Assembly: GCF_025567305.1 (NCBI RefSeq)
Contig: NZ_JAOQJP010000002.1
Span: 1 to 64,000, forward strand
Length of the DNA: 64,000 bases
Source: Lentihominibacter butyricus
GTDB lineage: Bacteria; Bacillota; Clostridia; Peptostreptococcales; Anaerovoracaceae
Direction: 5' to 3'
The position numbers and the translations under genes are program-made. Under the pieces are notes generated by a model. That model was not told the DNA's origin. It saw nothing but the letters and a program-made list of their open reading frames with translations, and did no database searches. Shown one piece after another: positions 35,448 to 44,577 of the stretch (position 1 is its first letter; every line of letters begins with the position of its first letter).

Positions 35448-36357
35448 AAACTTCTGCCGCCTCCTTAAACATTTCTTCTATCATCTCTGCAGCAGGCTGC
35501 TCTTTCTTCACAAGGCCTGCGATCTGTCCCGACATGATATTTCCGTTGTCTGCATCTCCGTTCACAACTGCTGCCGCGAGTGTGCCTGTGCAGAGTTCGT
35601 TGATCTCCTCTTCAGGAGCATTCTTCTTCTCGAGCGAAAGTATCTTTCTCGCGAGTTTGTTCTTGATTATTCTTACAGGGTGTCCCGTGCTCCTGCCTGT
35701 AGCTACTGTCGACGAATCCTTTGCTTTCAGGATCGCGTCCTTGTATCCCTGATGTATGATGCATTCGTCTGCGACGAGGAATCTTGTTCCCACCTGGACG
35801 CCTTTCGCTCCCAGCATGTATGCCGCTGCGATACCTCTTCCGTCTGCGATGCCGCCTGCCGCGATGACCGGGATATCAAGCGCATCCACCATCTGCGGAA
35901 TCAGCGCCATGGTCGTAGTCTCGCCTATGTGGCCGCCAGCCTCTGTTCCCTCTGCAACTACTGCATCCGCACCTGCACGCGCTACTCTCTGTGCCAGTGT
36001 CACGTTGGCTACTACAGGAACTACCTTGATGCCTGCTTCCTTTAGCTTTGCTATATATTTGCCCGGATTTCCCGCGCCTGTAGTCACGACTGCGACTTTC
36101 TCCTCACACACTACGTCCATCAGCTCGTCTACATTGTCTGCAAGCAGCATGATGTTGACACCAAACGGCTTGTCTGTCATCTCTCTTGTCTTCTTTATCT
36201 GGTCTCTGAGCCAGTCTGCGCTCTGACCGCCGGCTGCGATTATCCCAAGTCCGCCGCCGTTGCTGACTGCTGCTGCCAGATTGCACTCTGCGATCCTCGC
36301 CATAGCCCCCTGAATGATCGGGTATTCTGTTCCTAAGATCTCGCAAACATTCACCAT
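35404..36357 (-). CDS. fabK: Enoyl-ACP reductase II FabK
   Basis: A 317-residue FMN-dependent enoyl-ACP reductase, the FabI substitute in many Firmicutes. The start at 36357 (MVNVCEILG) has AGGAGG six bases upstream. Motifs are PIIQGAMARIAECNLAAAVS, GGLGIIAAGG, VVAEGTEAGGHIGE and GAKGVQVGTRFLVADEC. It heads the operon downstream of a FabT-like palindrome. The flavin fold is related to the C-terminal part of the regulator fusion at the operon end. Confidence 0.93.
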   Translation of the reverse strand: MVNVCEILGTEYPIIQGAMARIAECNLAAAVSNGGGLGIIAAGGQSADWLRDQIKKTREMTDKPFGVNIMLLADNVDELMDVVCEEKVAVVTTGAGNPGKYIAKLKEAGIKVVPVVANVTLAQRVARAGADAVVAEGTEAGGHIGETTTMALIPQMVDALDIPVIAAGGIADGRGIAAAYMLGAKGVQVGTRFLVADECIIHQGYKDAILKAKDSSTVATGRSTGHPVRIIKNKLARKILSLEKKNAPEEEINELCTGTLAAAVVNGDADNGNIMSGQIAGLVKKEQPAAEMIEEMFKEAAEVYEDRNSICRAGRTV

Positions 36358-36433
36358 ATCGTACCTCCTCATCTGTTCTGATCTCTGTTTTGATACGCGG
36401 TTTTATCCGCACTGCTATTGTTAACTTTTTTTA

Positions 36434-36463
36434 GTTTTATATTCAAATACTTTGATAGTCAAA
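36434..36463 (-). promoter_or_regulatory. fab operon promoter with FabT-like operator
   Basis: A perfect palindrome TTTGA-TAG-TCAAA (36451-36463) overlaps a minus-strand -35 box TTGACT (36457-36462). A TAAAAC/TATAAA -10 region lies 15-17 bases below. The palindrome matches the known FabT box type of streptococci. A repressor bound here would block RNA polymerase; the MarR-domain fusion at the operon end is the obvious candidate. Confidence 0.75.
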
Positions 36464-36552
36464 CTATTTATATGATACTATTTTTCGGCATTTTCGTCAA
36501 GGAAAGGATGCAGGTGGCTGGAATGCGGGATTTGCGCGGAGCGGCAGGTGTA

Positions 36553-36858
36553 TGTCGCAGCGATTTCAGCCATAAATCACTCATATCTACAGGTCTATGG
36601 CGGAAAAATGGAAATCTTATTCTTTTAAAACGTCGCTTGCATGATCTTCTGATGAGCTGCCAGCTCACGTATGCCCTTATTTCAGCCATATGATAAAGAT
36701 TCGAACGAGTTGTGGCTGAAATATGGAAATCCACATCCAGTTGCAGCTATTGATCACGCTGCGCAAAAGCCACTGCCGCACTCGAACAGACTGAAATTTA
36801 CATTTTTCAGCCACAGCAACATATAAAACGCCCAATTATGGCTGAAATCGCTGCGACA
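36553..36858. repeat. 306-bp element with three TTTCAGCCA hairpins
   Basis: The ends are perfect 23-bp inverted repeats (36553-36575 and 36836-36858; left end starts TGTCGCAGCGATTTCAGCC). Inside are three hairpins with nine-base arms TTTCAGCCA and TGGCTGAAA (the first right arm is TGGCGGAAA): 36564-36606, 36680-36721 and 36805-36847. Left arms are 116 and 125 bases apart. No protein is encoded. A 307-bp relative at 54641-54947 has the same three hairpins at nearly identical spacing. Confidence 0.85.
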
Positions 36859-36956
36859 AACTGTAGATCTCACGGGTTCAGCTGAAAGAAAGCGCAGTAT
36901 GTGAGTGGAACGCAGTGAACATTGCCTTTTTTCCCAGAGAATCGCATAGCGATCCC

Positions 36957-36983
36957 GGGAAATATCGCAGTCGATATTTCCCG
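36957..36983. repeat. GGAAATAT palindrome
   Basis: GGGAAATATCG and CGATATTTCCC arms enclose a five-base centre (CAGT region). Related palindromes lie at 26286-26310 and, less perfectly, at 14803-14826, all between genes. Confidence 0.6.
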
Positions 36984-36994
36984 CCACATAAAAA

Positions 36995-37030
36995 TACCAA
37001 TGACTCGCTCATCAAAGCAAATCATTGGTA
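36995..37030. repeat. Single TACCAA-N24-TTGGTA hairpin
   Basis: The arms ATACCAATGA and TCATTGGTA enclose a loop; core to core it spans 36 bases, exactly as in the arrays at 25926-26181 and 51335-51591. It stands alone 137 bases from the TTTCAGCCA element. On the minus strand a T-rich stretch follows, so it could also act as the terminator of the HAD phosphatase gene. Confidence 0.65.
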
Positions 37031-37097
37031 CTCTGAAATTTTCAAATCTTGCAGCACTGGCCGATGACAGCTGACATATCCAGCTTCGGCCATTTCA

Positions 37098-37751
37098 TCA
37101 TGCGATTATCTCCAGCAGCTCTTCCGGCTTCTGTATTATGTAGTCCGGCGCTGCTTCGCCAAGGTCTTCCTTTGTCATACCGTGAAGCGCCAGCGACCAT
37201 GAAACCAGCACTGACCGCACGCCTGCATTCTTTGCACAGAGAAGATCGAAAAGCGTATCGCCCAGCATTATCGATGTTTCCGGCGAAGATCCCAGCTTTT
37301 CCAGGGTGATGTTTATCGGAGCCGGATCCGGCTTGTGTTTGTCCGTATCATCTGCGGTCAGGACCGCATCGAACATATCCTTTATCTCGTATTTCTCAAG
37401 CCCCTGCATCGTCGTGTTGTAGAGGCGGGATGTGACGAGTCCCGTCTTGTAGCCTCTGCGTTTCACTTCTGCGAGCAGCTCACGCATTCCCGGGAACAGA
37501 TTTATCAGTTCGCCGAAGTTGTCGCGGTGAAAGCTTCTGTAGACCTCAAGCGCTTCCTCCGCCGGCACTTCCGGAAAGAATTTTTTCATCGTCAGCTCGA
37601 GAGGCTCGCCGAATGTCTTCACTATTACTTCCCGGTCTTCCTCTCTGCCCCTGAGAGTCCTGAACGTGTGCTGCCAGGACATCAGGATCACGTTGTTCGT
37701 ATCCATGACAGTGCCGTCAAAATCAAAAAGCACTGTATCTATCTTGTTCAT
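37098..37751 (-). CDS. HAD-family phosphatase, PpaX/Gph-like
   Basis: A 217-residue HAD subfamily IA hydrolase. It shows the nucleophile motif LFDFDGTVMDTN, the motif II region GLVTSRLY, KPDPAPI (motif III Lys) and IMLGDTLFDLLCAKNAG (motif IV acids). Length and sequence resemble PpaX pyrophosphatase or phosphoglycolate phosphatase; the substrate cannot be decided. It lies 25 bases downstream of tex. Confidence 0.85.
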   Translation of the reverse strand: MNKIDTVLFDFDGTVMDTNNVILMSWQHTFRTLRGREEDREVIVKTFGEPLELTMKKFFPEVPAEEALEVYRSFHRDNFGELINLFPGMRELLAEVKRRGYKTGLVTSRLYNTTMQGLEKYEIKDMFDAVLTADDTDKHKPDPAPINITLEKLGSSPETSIMLGDTLFDLLCAKNAGVRSVLVSWSLALHGMTKEDLGEAAPDYIIQKPEELLEIIA

Positions 37752-37776
37752 CAGTCATGCCCTCCATCATCTGACA

Positions 37777-40038
37777 TCATTTGAGCTTCATCGTCAGCCC
37801 TATCTTCTGCTTTTCTCTGTCGATGCTGATTATCCTGACCTTTACGGTGTCGCCGACCGAAACGACATCCATCGGATGACTGATGTACTTGCGGCTCATC
37901 TGTGAAATGTGCACGAGTCCATCGTTCTTGACGCCGATGTCGACGAAGGCTCCGAAATCGACGACGTTTCTCACTGTTCCCTCCAGCTCCATATCGAGCT
38001 TCAGGTCGTCAAACGATTTGACGTCGTTTCTGAACACTACCGGCGGCGCGTCTTCACGCGGGTCTCTGCCCGGCTTTTTCATCTCGGCTACGATATCCGT
38101 CAGCGTCGGCACCCCTGCATCGAGGTCGGCAGCCATCCTTTCGATCGCTTTTTTCATATTTCTCTTAGGCTTTTCTTCTTTTGCGGAAAGCTCTGCAAGT
38201 GCCGCAAGCCCCTTGGCTCTCTTCTTCGGCTGTGCAGGTTTTTCCTCTTTGCCGTAAACGGACCAGATCCTGTCGTCTATGTCAGGGATCCCGCCTTTTT
38301 TGAGGTCATCCTTCTCTATGCCGAGCTTTTCCAGCATCGCTTCTGCAACTTTATATGACTCGGGATGCACCGAAGTGCTGTCCAGCGGATTTTTCCCGCC
38401 TGAGATCCTGATGAATCCTGCGCACTGGTTGAACGTCTTTTCTCCGAGCTTTGCGACTTTTTTCAGTTCTTTACGCTCTTTGAAAACGCCGTTCTGCTCT
38501 CTGTATGCGACGATGTTGCTCGCGATACCCATATTGATACCCGCAACGTGCGCCAGCAGTGAAGGCGATGCGGTATTGAGCTCGACTCCGACTCTGTTCA
38601 CACAGTCCTCGACTACATTGTCAAGCGCGTTTTCCAGCAGTCCCTGATTGATATCGTGCTGATACTGACCTACGCCTATGCTCTTCGTCGGTATCTTCAC
38701 GAGCTCTGCCAGCGGATCCTGAAGTCTCCTGCCGAGCGACATAGCGCCTCTGACCGTGACATCGAGGTCCGGATATTCCTCAGTTGCAAGCTTTGAAGCT
38801 GAATATACCGATGCGCCCGCTTCATTCACTATCGTGTAGCTGATATCTCTTCCCGACTTCTTTATGAAATCGGCTACGACTTCTTCCGTCTCTCTCGAAG
38901 CTGTGCCGTTACCGATGACGATCGTATTGATCCTGAACTTGTCGACAAGCTTGCCGAGCACAGCTTCAGTGCCCTTTATATCCTTCTTCGGCTCAGTCGG
39001 GAAAACTGTAGTGTATGCGAGAAGTTTTCCTGTCTCGTTGAGGACTGCGACTTTGCAGCCCGTCCTGTATCCCGGGTCGATGCTGATTATGCGCGCGCCC
39101 TTGACAGGCGGCACCATCAGGAGTTTTTCTGTATTTTTTGCAAAGACCTTGACCGCTTCGGCCTCGGCTCTCTCTGTCAGCATGTTCCTGAGCTCACGCT
39201 CTGCTGCAGGCGCCATCAGCCTTTTGTACGCATCCGCGATGGTCTCCTCGAGAAGCGGCCTGAAAATCGAATTTTCATTCGTTATCACCGCATCCTGCAG
39301 GATCTTTTCCATCTTCTCAGCGTCAGTCTGGACTTTTACCTTGAGTTTCTTTTCCTTTTCGCCCCTGTTGATCGCAAGTATCCTGTGATTCGGGATCTTT
39401 GCCGCGCCCTCGCTGTACTCGTAGTACATTTCGTACACGGTCTTCTCTTCCGGGTCGGCTGCCTCGGTCACTATGACTCCAGCATCATGCGTCTTTTCGC
39501 GGATCGCTGCAGTCAGCTCAGGATCGTCCGATATCATCTCGGCGATGATGTCGCATGCGCCCTTTATCGCTTCGTCCGCGGATGCAACGCCTTTTTCTTC
39601 GCTTATGAAAGGCTGTGCAAATTTCTGCGGTGTGCCGCTTTCCTCTTTCTGTTCGCGGAAAATCACGGCAAGCGGCTCGAGGCCTTTTTCTCTCGCTTTC
39701 GAAGCTCTTGTAGCTTTTTTCTTCTTGTATGGCTTATACAGGTCCTCGACACGCTGCAGCACTTCCGCTTCCCCGATCTGCGCGCGCAGCTCCTCCGTGA
39801 GTTTGCCCTGCTCTTCTATCAGTCTTATTACTTCGTCTTTTCTCTCCTGCAGGTTTCTAAGATATGTCAGTCTTTCATCCATATCTCTGAGGACAACGTC
39901 GCTCAGGCCGCCTGTCGCTTCTTTTCTGTAACGTGCTATGAACGGGATGGTGTTCCCCTCGTCGATAAGTGCAACAGTCTGCTGCACCTGTGATTCTCTG
40001 AGCTGGAATTCTCTCGCTATCGTTTCGATGATATTCAC
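37777..40038 (-). CDS. tex: Tex family S1 RNA-binding transcription accessory protein
   Basis: A 753-residue nucleic-acid-binding protein of the Tex/Spt6 family. The N-terminal helical domain includes GNTIPFIARYRKEATGGL. The YqgF-like fold begins ISIDPGYRTGCKVAVL, tandem HhH motifs surround CAGFIRISGGKNPLDSTSVH, and a C-terminal S1 domain runs from LKLDMELEGTVRNVVDFGAF to KVRIISIDREKQKIGLTM. It lies seven bases after prfB. Length and domain order are typical. Confidence 0.95.
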   Translation of the reverse strand: MNIIETIAREFQLRESQVQQTVALIDEGNTIPFIARYRKEATGGLSDVVLRDMDERLTYLRNLQERKDEVIRLIEEQGKLTEELRAQIGEAEVLQRVEDLYKPYKKKKATRASKAREKGLEPLAVIFREQKEESGTPQKFAQPFISEEKGVASADEAIKGACDIIAEMISDDPELTAAIREKTHDAGVIVTEAADPEEKTVYEMYYEYSEGAAKIPNHRILAINRGEKEKKLKVKVQTDAEKMEKILQDAVITNENSIFRPLLEETIADAYKRLMAPAAERELRNMLTERAEAEAVKVFAKNTEKLLMVPPVKGARIISIDPGYRTGCKVAVLNETGKLLAYTTVFPTEPKKDIKGTEAVLGKLVDKFRINTIVIGNGTASRETEEVVADFIKKSGRDISYTIVNEAGASVYSASKLATEEYPDLDVTVRGAMSLGRRLQDPLAELVKIPTKSIGVGQYQHDINQGLLENALDNVVEDCVNRVGVELNTASPSLLAHVAGINMGIASNIVAYREQNGVFKERKELKKVAKLGEKTFNQCAGFIRISGGKNPLDSTSVHPESYKVAEAMLEKLGIEKDDLKKGGIPDIDDRIWSVYGKEEKPAQPKKRAKGLAALAELSAKEEKPKRNMKKAIERMAADLDAGVPTLTDIVAEMKKPGRDPREDAPPVVFRNDVKSFDDLKLDMELEGTVRNVVDFGAFVDIGVKNDGLVHISQMSRKYISHPMDVVSVGDTVKVRIISIDREKQKIGLTMKLK

Positions 40039-40045
40039 TGGCCTG

Positions 40046-41147
40046 CTACTCCTTCTGCTTTAATTTTTCATTTATAAAGTAATCGATATCTCCATCCATC
40101 ACGGCGTCGACATTGCCGACTTCCGCGCCGGTCCTGTGGTCCTTGACCATCGTGTACGGATGGAACACGTACGATCTGATCTGGCTGCCCCATGTTATCT
40201 GGCTGTAGTCGCCCTTGAGCTCGTCGAGGTTCTCTTTCTTTTCCTGTTCCTTGAGCTCGATCAGCTTTGACATCAGCAGCTTCATCGCAGTTTCTCTGTT
40301 CTGGTGCTGCGATCGCTCGTTCTGGCACGTCACGACGATATTTGTCGGGATATGGGTGATCCTGATCGCCGAGTCGGTCTTGTTTACGTGCTGACCGCCG
40401 GCTCCGCTGGATCTGAACGTGTCGATCCTCAGATCGTCGCTGTTGATCTCCACTTCTTCATCGTCATCGATCTCCGGAACGACATCCAGCGATGCGAATG
40501 ATGTGTGTCTTCTGCCGGACGAATCGAACGGCGATATGCGGACGAGTCTGTGTACACCTTTTTCATTTTTAAGATAGCCGTAGGCATACTCGCCCTCGAC
40601 GAGAAGTGTCGCGCTCTTTATGCCTCCCTCGGTATCCTCCTGCATGTCTACCAGCTTGGACTTGAAGCCTTTCTTCTCGCACCATCTCGTATACATCCTG
40701 AAAAGCATCTCTGCCCAGTCCTGCGCGTCTGTGCCGCCGGAGCCTGCGTGCACCGAAATGATCGCGTTGTTCCTGTCATACTTGCCGTCGAGCAGCGTCC
40801 TGAGTCTCAGATCGTCCAGCGCTGCGGAAAGCTTTGCACATGCGTCCTCTGCTTCCTTTGCGAGGTCCTCGTCCTGCTCCTCATCGGCCATCTCGACCAT
40901 GACTTCAAGATCTTCAAGCTGTCCGTTCAGGCTCTCGAGCTCCGAAAGCTTGCCCTCGATGGACTTCTTTTCTTTCATGTATTTCTGAGCGGAATCCGGG
41001 TCGTCCCAGAAGTCGCTCCTGTTCATTTCGTTTTCTATTTTTTCGAGTCGTTCCTTGAGCCCTGCCGGGTCAAAGGGACTCACCTGCCTCTTTCAACAGC
41101 GTCTGCAGCGCAGGTATCTGACCTTTTATCTGGTCAAGCTGTATCAT
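40046..41147 (-). CDS. prfB: Peptide chain release factor 2, with programmed +1 frameshift
   Basis: RF2 terminates translation at UGA and UAA. The N-terminal 25 codons start at ATG 41147 (MIQLDQIKGQIPALQ) and end in an in-frame TGA at codon 26 (41070-41072). A +1 slip at CTT-TGA-C joins them to the main frame, which continues DPAGLKERLEKIENEMNR. The catalytic motif GSGGTDAQDWAEML, the stop-recognition region and SGAGGQHVNKTDSAIR are present. Total length is about 367 residues. The frameshift lets RF2 levels regulate their own synthesis. Confidence 0.95.
41070..41090 (-). promoter_or_regulatory. RF2 autoregulatory frameshift site
   Basis: On the minus strand AGGTGAGTCCCTTTGAC contains a Shine-Dalgarno-like AGGTGA a few bases before the slippery CTT and the TGA stop followed by C, the classical RF2 recoding signal. 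Confidence 0.92.
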
Positions 41148-41372
41148 TGTCTCACTTCCTCGTATTATATAGTAGTAGTGTTTAGAGACCCTCTCCAAGG
41201 TCTTTATTACTATTAAGTCATAGTCTTTTCTTTACCTTTTCTGTAGGTTCGACTATGATATTTAAGATGCTGTGGATCGGTTTCACACTCCTCGGTTTTA
41301 TATGGTGCGGCCGCAGTCGCGGCCGATTATGGTTGCATTGTACCCTGTAAGTGCGCAGAGAAAATTCGTTGC
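41148..41372. other. Upstream region of prfB
   Basis: No gene is seen. A TATAAT-like -10 (ACTATATAATAC on the minus strand near 41161-41172) lies close to prfB, but no convincing -35 is spaced from it. Confidence 0.5.
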
Positions 41373-41538
41373 CCCTGTGACATTCACGTTCGGGCTGCTA
41401 GCCGCTCTCTGCGTTCGCGGGCATCCCTTGCGAAAATTTTGCTTGCTGCTCGTCACCTCGCAGAGCAAAATGTTTTGACGGGGGACACTCCAACCGCTCT
41501 ATCTCGTTTTCAACGAGCTACTCGCGGGGAGTCGTCCT
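41373..41538. repeat. 166-bp direct repeat, copy 1
   Basis: This copy is 193 bases from copy 2 and differs at about two positions (CCAACCG versus CCTGCCG). It contains GCAGAGCAAAATGTTTTGACGG, the hairpin CTCGTT-TTC-AACGAG and GGGGAGTCGTCC. It lies between prfB and secA and shows no coding function. Confidence 0.88.
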
Positions 41539-41565
41539 TGCGTCGTTGGTCACCACGGGCTGAAG

Positions 41566-41731
41566 CCCTGTGACATTCACGTTCGGGCTGCTAGCCGCTC
41601 TCTGCGTTCGCGGGCATCCCTTGCGAAAATTTTGCTTGCTGCTCGTCACCTCGCAGAGCAAAATGTTTTGACGGGGGACACTCCTGCCGCTCTATCTCGT
41701 TTTCAACGAGCTACTCGCGGGGAGTCGTCCT
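41566..41731. repeat. 166-bp direct repeat, copy 2, overlapping the end of secA
   Basis: Nearly identical to copy 1. Its right end reaches into secA, so the repeat supplies the last codons (RTTPRE) and the stop. This suggests that the repeat was inserted at, or grew from, the secA 3' end. Confidence 0.88.
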
Positions 41732-44476
41732 CCCGCAGCAGTGTTTGTATTTTTTGCCGCTGCCGCATGGGCATGGGTCGTTTCTGCCTACTTTCGGGGC
41801 GTCTCTTCTGACGGTCTGCTGTTTGTGTTCTCTTTCGGGAACGACTGCGCCTGCCGGCACATCCTGGCCGCCTGACATCACTGCCTCTTCATCGAATTCG
41901 TCTTTTCTGCTCTCGCCGGTACCGATAACGTCTTTTCTCTCTGTAGTCGTCTGTACCGTAACGTTGTAGCAGAACTTCACGAAATCTTCCTTGATGGAGT
42001 TGACCAGCAGCTCGAACATGTCGAAGCCTTCCTGCGCATATGCCGCTGCAGGATCCTGTCCGCCCAGTCCCCTGAGGCCTATACCGCTTTTGAGCTGATC
42101 CATCGCATCGATGTGATCCATCCACTTATTGTCTACTACTCTGATCAGGATCATTCTCTCTACTTCTCTTAGACGTTCTTCGCCGATTTCTTCTTCCTTG
42201 GCTTTGTATAGATCCTCAAAGTCCGCATACAGACCTGCCTTGAGGCTTTCCTCATCCATATCTGCAAGCGTTTCCTTGTCAAAATCGAGTGGCTCGAATG
42301 CCGGAGTGATCTTTCTCAGACCCTTGTTTATCGTCTCAAAATCCCATTCCTCTGCGAACTTTGAAGCCACGACTACAGGATCCACCACTTCGTCGATCAG
42401 CTGGTGTGTCATCGAAACGAGGTCCTCTCTGAGATTTTCTCCAAACAGTACCTTCTTACGCTCGCCGTAGATTATCTCACGCTGCTTGTTCATTACATTG
42501 TCGTACTGCAGCACGTATTTTCTTATGGAAAAGTTCTTGCCTTCCACTTTCTTCTGGGCGTTTTCGATCTGCTTCGTGATCATCTTCGCTTCTATGGCCT
42601 CGTCTTCTTCGACGCCGAGTCGCTGTATGATATTCTGCATCCTTTCACCGCCGAAAAGTCTCATGAGGTCGTCTTCAGTCGAGATGCAGAACTGTGTCTG
42701 ACCAGGGTCTCCCTGTCTTCCCGAACGACCTCTGAGCTGGTTGTCTATACGTCTGGATTCGTGACGCTCAGTACCTATGATGTAAAGGCCGCCGAGCTCT
42801 ACTACCTTCTCCTGTTCAGCCTTTCTCTCTTCTTTGTATTTTTCAAGAAGCTTTCTGTATTCTTCACGCGCCTTGAGCAGTTCTTCATCGTCGCTCTGCA
42901 CGAAGCTGGTCGCAAATGCTATCGCATCCTCGTCGTATCCGTTTGCAGCCATTTCCTTCTTCGCTTCGAATTCCGGATTTCCGCCGAGTATGATATCGGT
43001 ACCTCTTCCGGCCATGTTCGTCGCGATCGTTATCGCGCCGAGACGTCCTGCCTCTGCGATGATCTGCGCTTCTTTTTCATGCTGCTTCGCGTTCAGGACA
43101 TTGAAATCCTTTATGCCTCTCTTCTTGAGGGCGTCTGCGATAAGCTCCGACTTTTCTATGGAAATCGTACCTACGAGGACAGGCTGGCCTTTTTTGTGTG
43201 CCTCTTCGACTCTGTCCACGATCGATTTGTACTTGCCCTTTTCCGTCGCATAAACGGCATCCTGCAGGTCATTTCTGACAACAGGCTTATTCGTCGGGAT
43301 AACGACTACGTCCATGTTGTATATATCTCTGAATTCGCTTTCCTCGGTCTTCGCCGTACCGGTCATCCCCGCGAGCTTCTGATACATTCTGAAGTAATTC
43401 TGCAGCGTTATCGTTGCAAGTGTCTTCGATTCCGAACGCACCAGCACGTTTTCCTTGGCTTCGATCGCCTGGTGGAGTCCGTCGCTGTATCTTCTTCCGA
43501 ACATCAGACGTCCCGTGAACTCATCGACGATGACGATCTCGCCGTCCTTTACGATATAGTCTACATCACGCTTCATCATGTTTCTGGCCTTCAGAGCCTG
43601 CAGCACGTGATGGTTTATTTCCATGTTCTCCGGGTCAGAGAAGTTCTCCACGCCGAAATATTTTTCACACTTCTCGACACCTTCGTCGGTGAGCGCGATC
43701 TGCTTGTCTTTTTCTTCTATCGTAAAGTCGTCCTCTACCTTCAGCGTTCTGACGAATCCGTCCGCACGCTTGTACATGTCTGTCGACTTGTCACCTTTTC
43801 CCGAAATGATCAGCGGTGTTCTCGCTTCGTCGATCAGGATGGAGTCGACTTCGTCGATGATGGCATAGTTGAGCTCACGCTGCATCATCGCTTCTTTGTA
43901 AACGACCATGTTGTCACGCAGATAGTCGAAACCGTATTCGTTGTTCGTTCCATATGTTATATCTGCCAGGTATGCCGCACGCCTTTCCTCTTCCGAGATA
44001 CCGTGTATAACGCAGCCTACTGTCAGTCCGAGGAATGTGTAAAGCTTGCCCATCCACTCCATGTCTCGCTTTGCCAGGTAGTCGTTGACTGTAACGACGT
44101 GCACGCCTTTTCCTTCCAGCGCGTTCAGATACGCAGGGAGTGTAGCAACGAGGGTCTTACCTTCACCTGTCTTCATTTCTGATATCCTGCCCTGGTGAAG
44201 CACGATACCGCCGATGATCTGCACGTAGAAGTGTTTCATTCCCAGGCTTCTCCATGCTCCTTCACGGCATACTGCAAATGCTTCCGGCAGGATGTCGTCG
44301 AGTGTTTCTCCGCCTTCCTGCACACGTTTCTGGAATTCTGCAGTCTTCTCACGAAGCTGCTCGTCCGTCAGCGCCTGCATTTCCTCGTCATAAGCCATGA
44401 CTTTATCTGCTATTTTCGAGACTTTTTTTACTTCTTTTTCATTAAGATCTCCAAAGATCTTTTCCATCAAGCCCAT
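41711..44476 (-). CDS. secA: Preprotein translocase ATPase SecA
   Basis: The 921-residue motor drives proteins through SecYEG. It has GGIVLHQGRISEMKTGEGKT (Walker A), IIDEVDSILIDEARTPLI (DEAD-like box), MAGRGTDIILGGNP, and GRSGRQGDPG. The C-terminal zinc tail is CPCGSGKKYKHCCG. The last residues lie inside a 166-bp repeat. The start is preceded by the leader repeat at 44488-44577, which provides AAAGGAG. A stop codon of a 13-codon upstream frame abuts the ATG (TAGATG). Confidence 0.97.
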   Translation of the reverse strand: MGLMEKIFGDLNEKEVKKVSKIADKVMAYDEEMQALTDEQLREKTAEFQKRVQEGGETLDDILPEAFAVCREGAWRSLGMKHFYVQIIGGIVLHQGRISEMKTGEGKTLVATLPAYLNALEGKGVHVVTVNDYLAKRDMEWMGKLYTFLGLTVGCVIHGISEEERRAAYLADITYGTNNEYGFDYLRDNMVVYKEAMMQRELNYAIIDEVDSILIDEARTPLIISGKGDKSTDMYKRADGFVRTLKVEDDFTIEEKDKQIALTDEGVEKCEKYFGVENFSDPENMEINHHVLQALKARNMMKRDVDYIVKDGEIVIVDEFTGRLMFGRRYSDGLHQAIEAKENVLVRSESKTLATITLQNYFRMYQKLAGMTGTAKTEESEFRDIYNMDVVVIPTNKPVVRNDLQDAVYATEKGKYKSIVDRVEEAHKKGQPVLVGTISIEKSELIADALKKRGIKDFNVLNAKQHEKEAQIIAEAGRLGAITIATNMAGRGTDIILGGNPEFEAKKEMAANGYDEDAIAFATSFVQSDDEELLKAREEYRKLLEKYKEERKAEQEKVVELGGLYIIGTERHESRRIDNQLRGRSGRQGDPGQTQFCISTEDDLMRLFGGERMQNIIQRLGVEEDEAIEAKMITKQIENAQKKVEGKNFSIRKYVLQYDNVMNKQREIIYGERKKVLFGENLREDLVSMTHQLIDEVVDPVVVASKFAEEWDFETINKGLRKITPAFEPLDFDKETLADMDEESLKAGLYADFEDLYKAKEEEIGEERLREVERMILIRVVDNKWMDHIDAMDQLKSGIGLRGLGGQDPAAAYAQEGFDMFELLVNSIKEDFVKFCYNVTVQTTTERKDVIGTGESRKDEFDEEAVMSGGQDVPAGAVVPEREHKQQTVRRDAPKVGRNDPCPCGSGKKYKHCCGRTTPRE

Positions 44477-44487
44477 CTATATTCTCC

Positions 44488-44577
44488 TTTCATTAATTTG
44501 TCGACTGAAAGTCGACATTAAGGTTATCCTTTAGGGTTTCATATATTCGTCGGTAAAAGACCGGCATCAGGTCATCC
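44488..44577 (-). repeat. Leader repeat, two units, upstream of secA
   Basis: On the minus strand the proximal unit reads GGATAACCTTAAT, then GTCGACT/AGTCGAC hairpin arms, then AAATTAATGAAAGGAG. A second unit (44537-44577) overlaps the stop of the upstream CorC-like gene. The proximal unit holds a tiny frame MSTFSRQINERRI that ends in TAG directly before the secA ATG. Confidence 0.8.

Noticed and set aside
36553..36858. Hairpin element considered as an insertion sequence remnant with transposase
   Set aside because: At 306 bp with no coding frame on either strand it cannot encode a transposase. It is reported as a repeat instead.
42404..44182. Plus-strand open frame of about 590 codons opposite secA
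   Set aside because: SecA on the minus strand is certain. The antisense frame is a codon-bias artefact with no plausible protein features.
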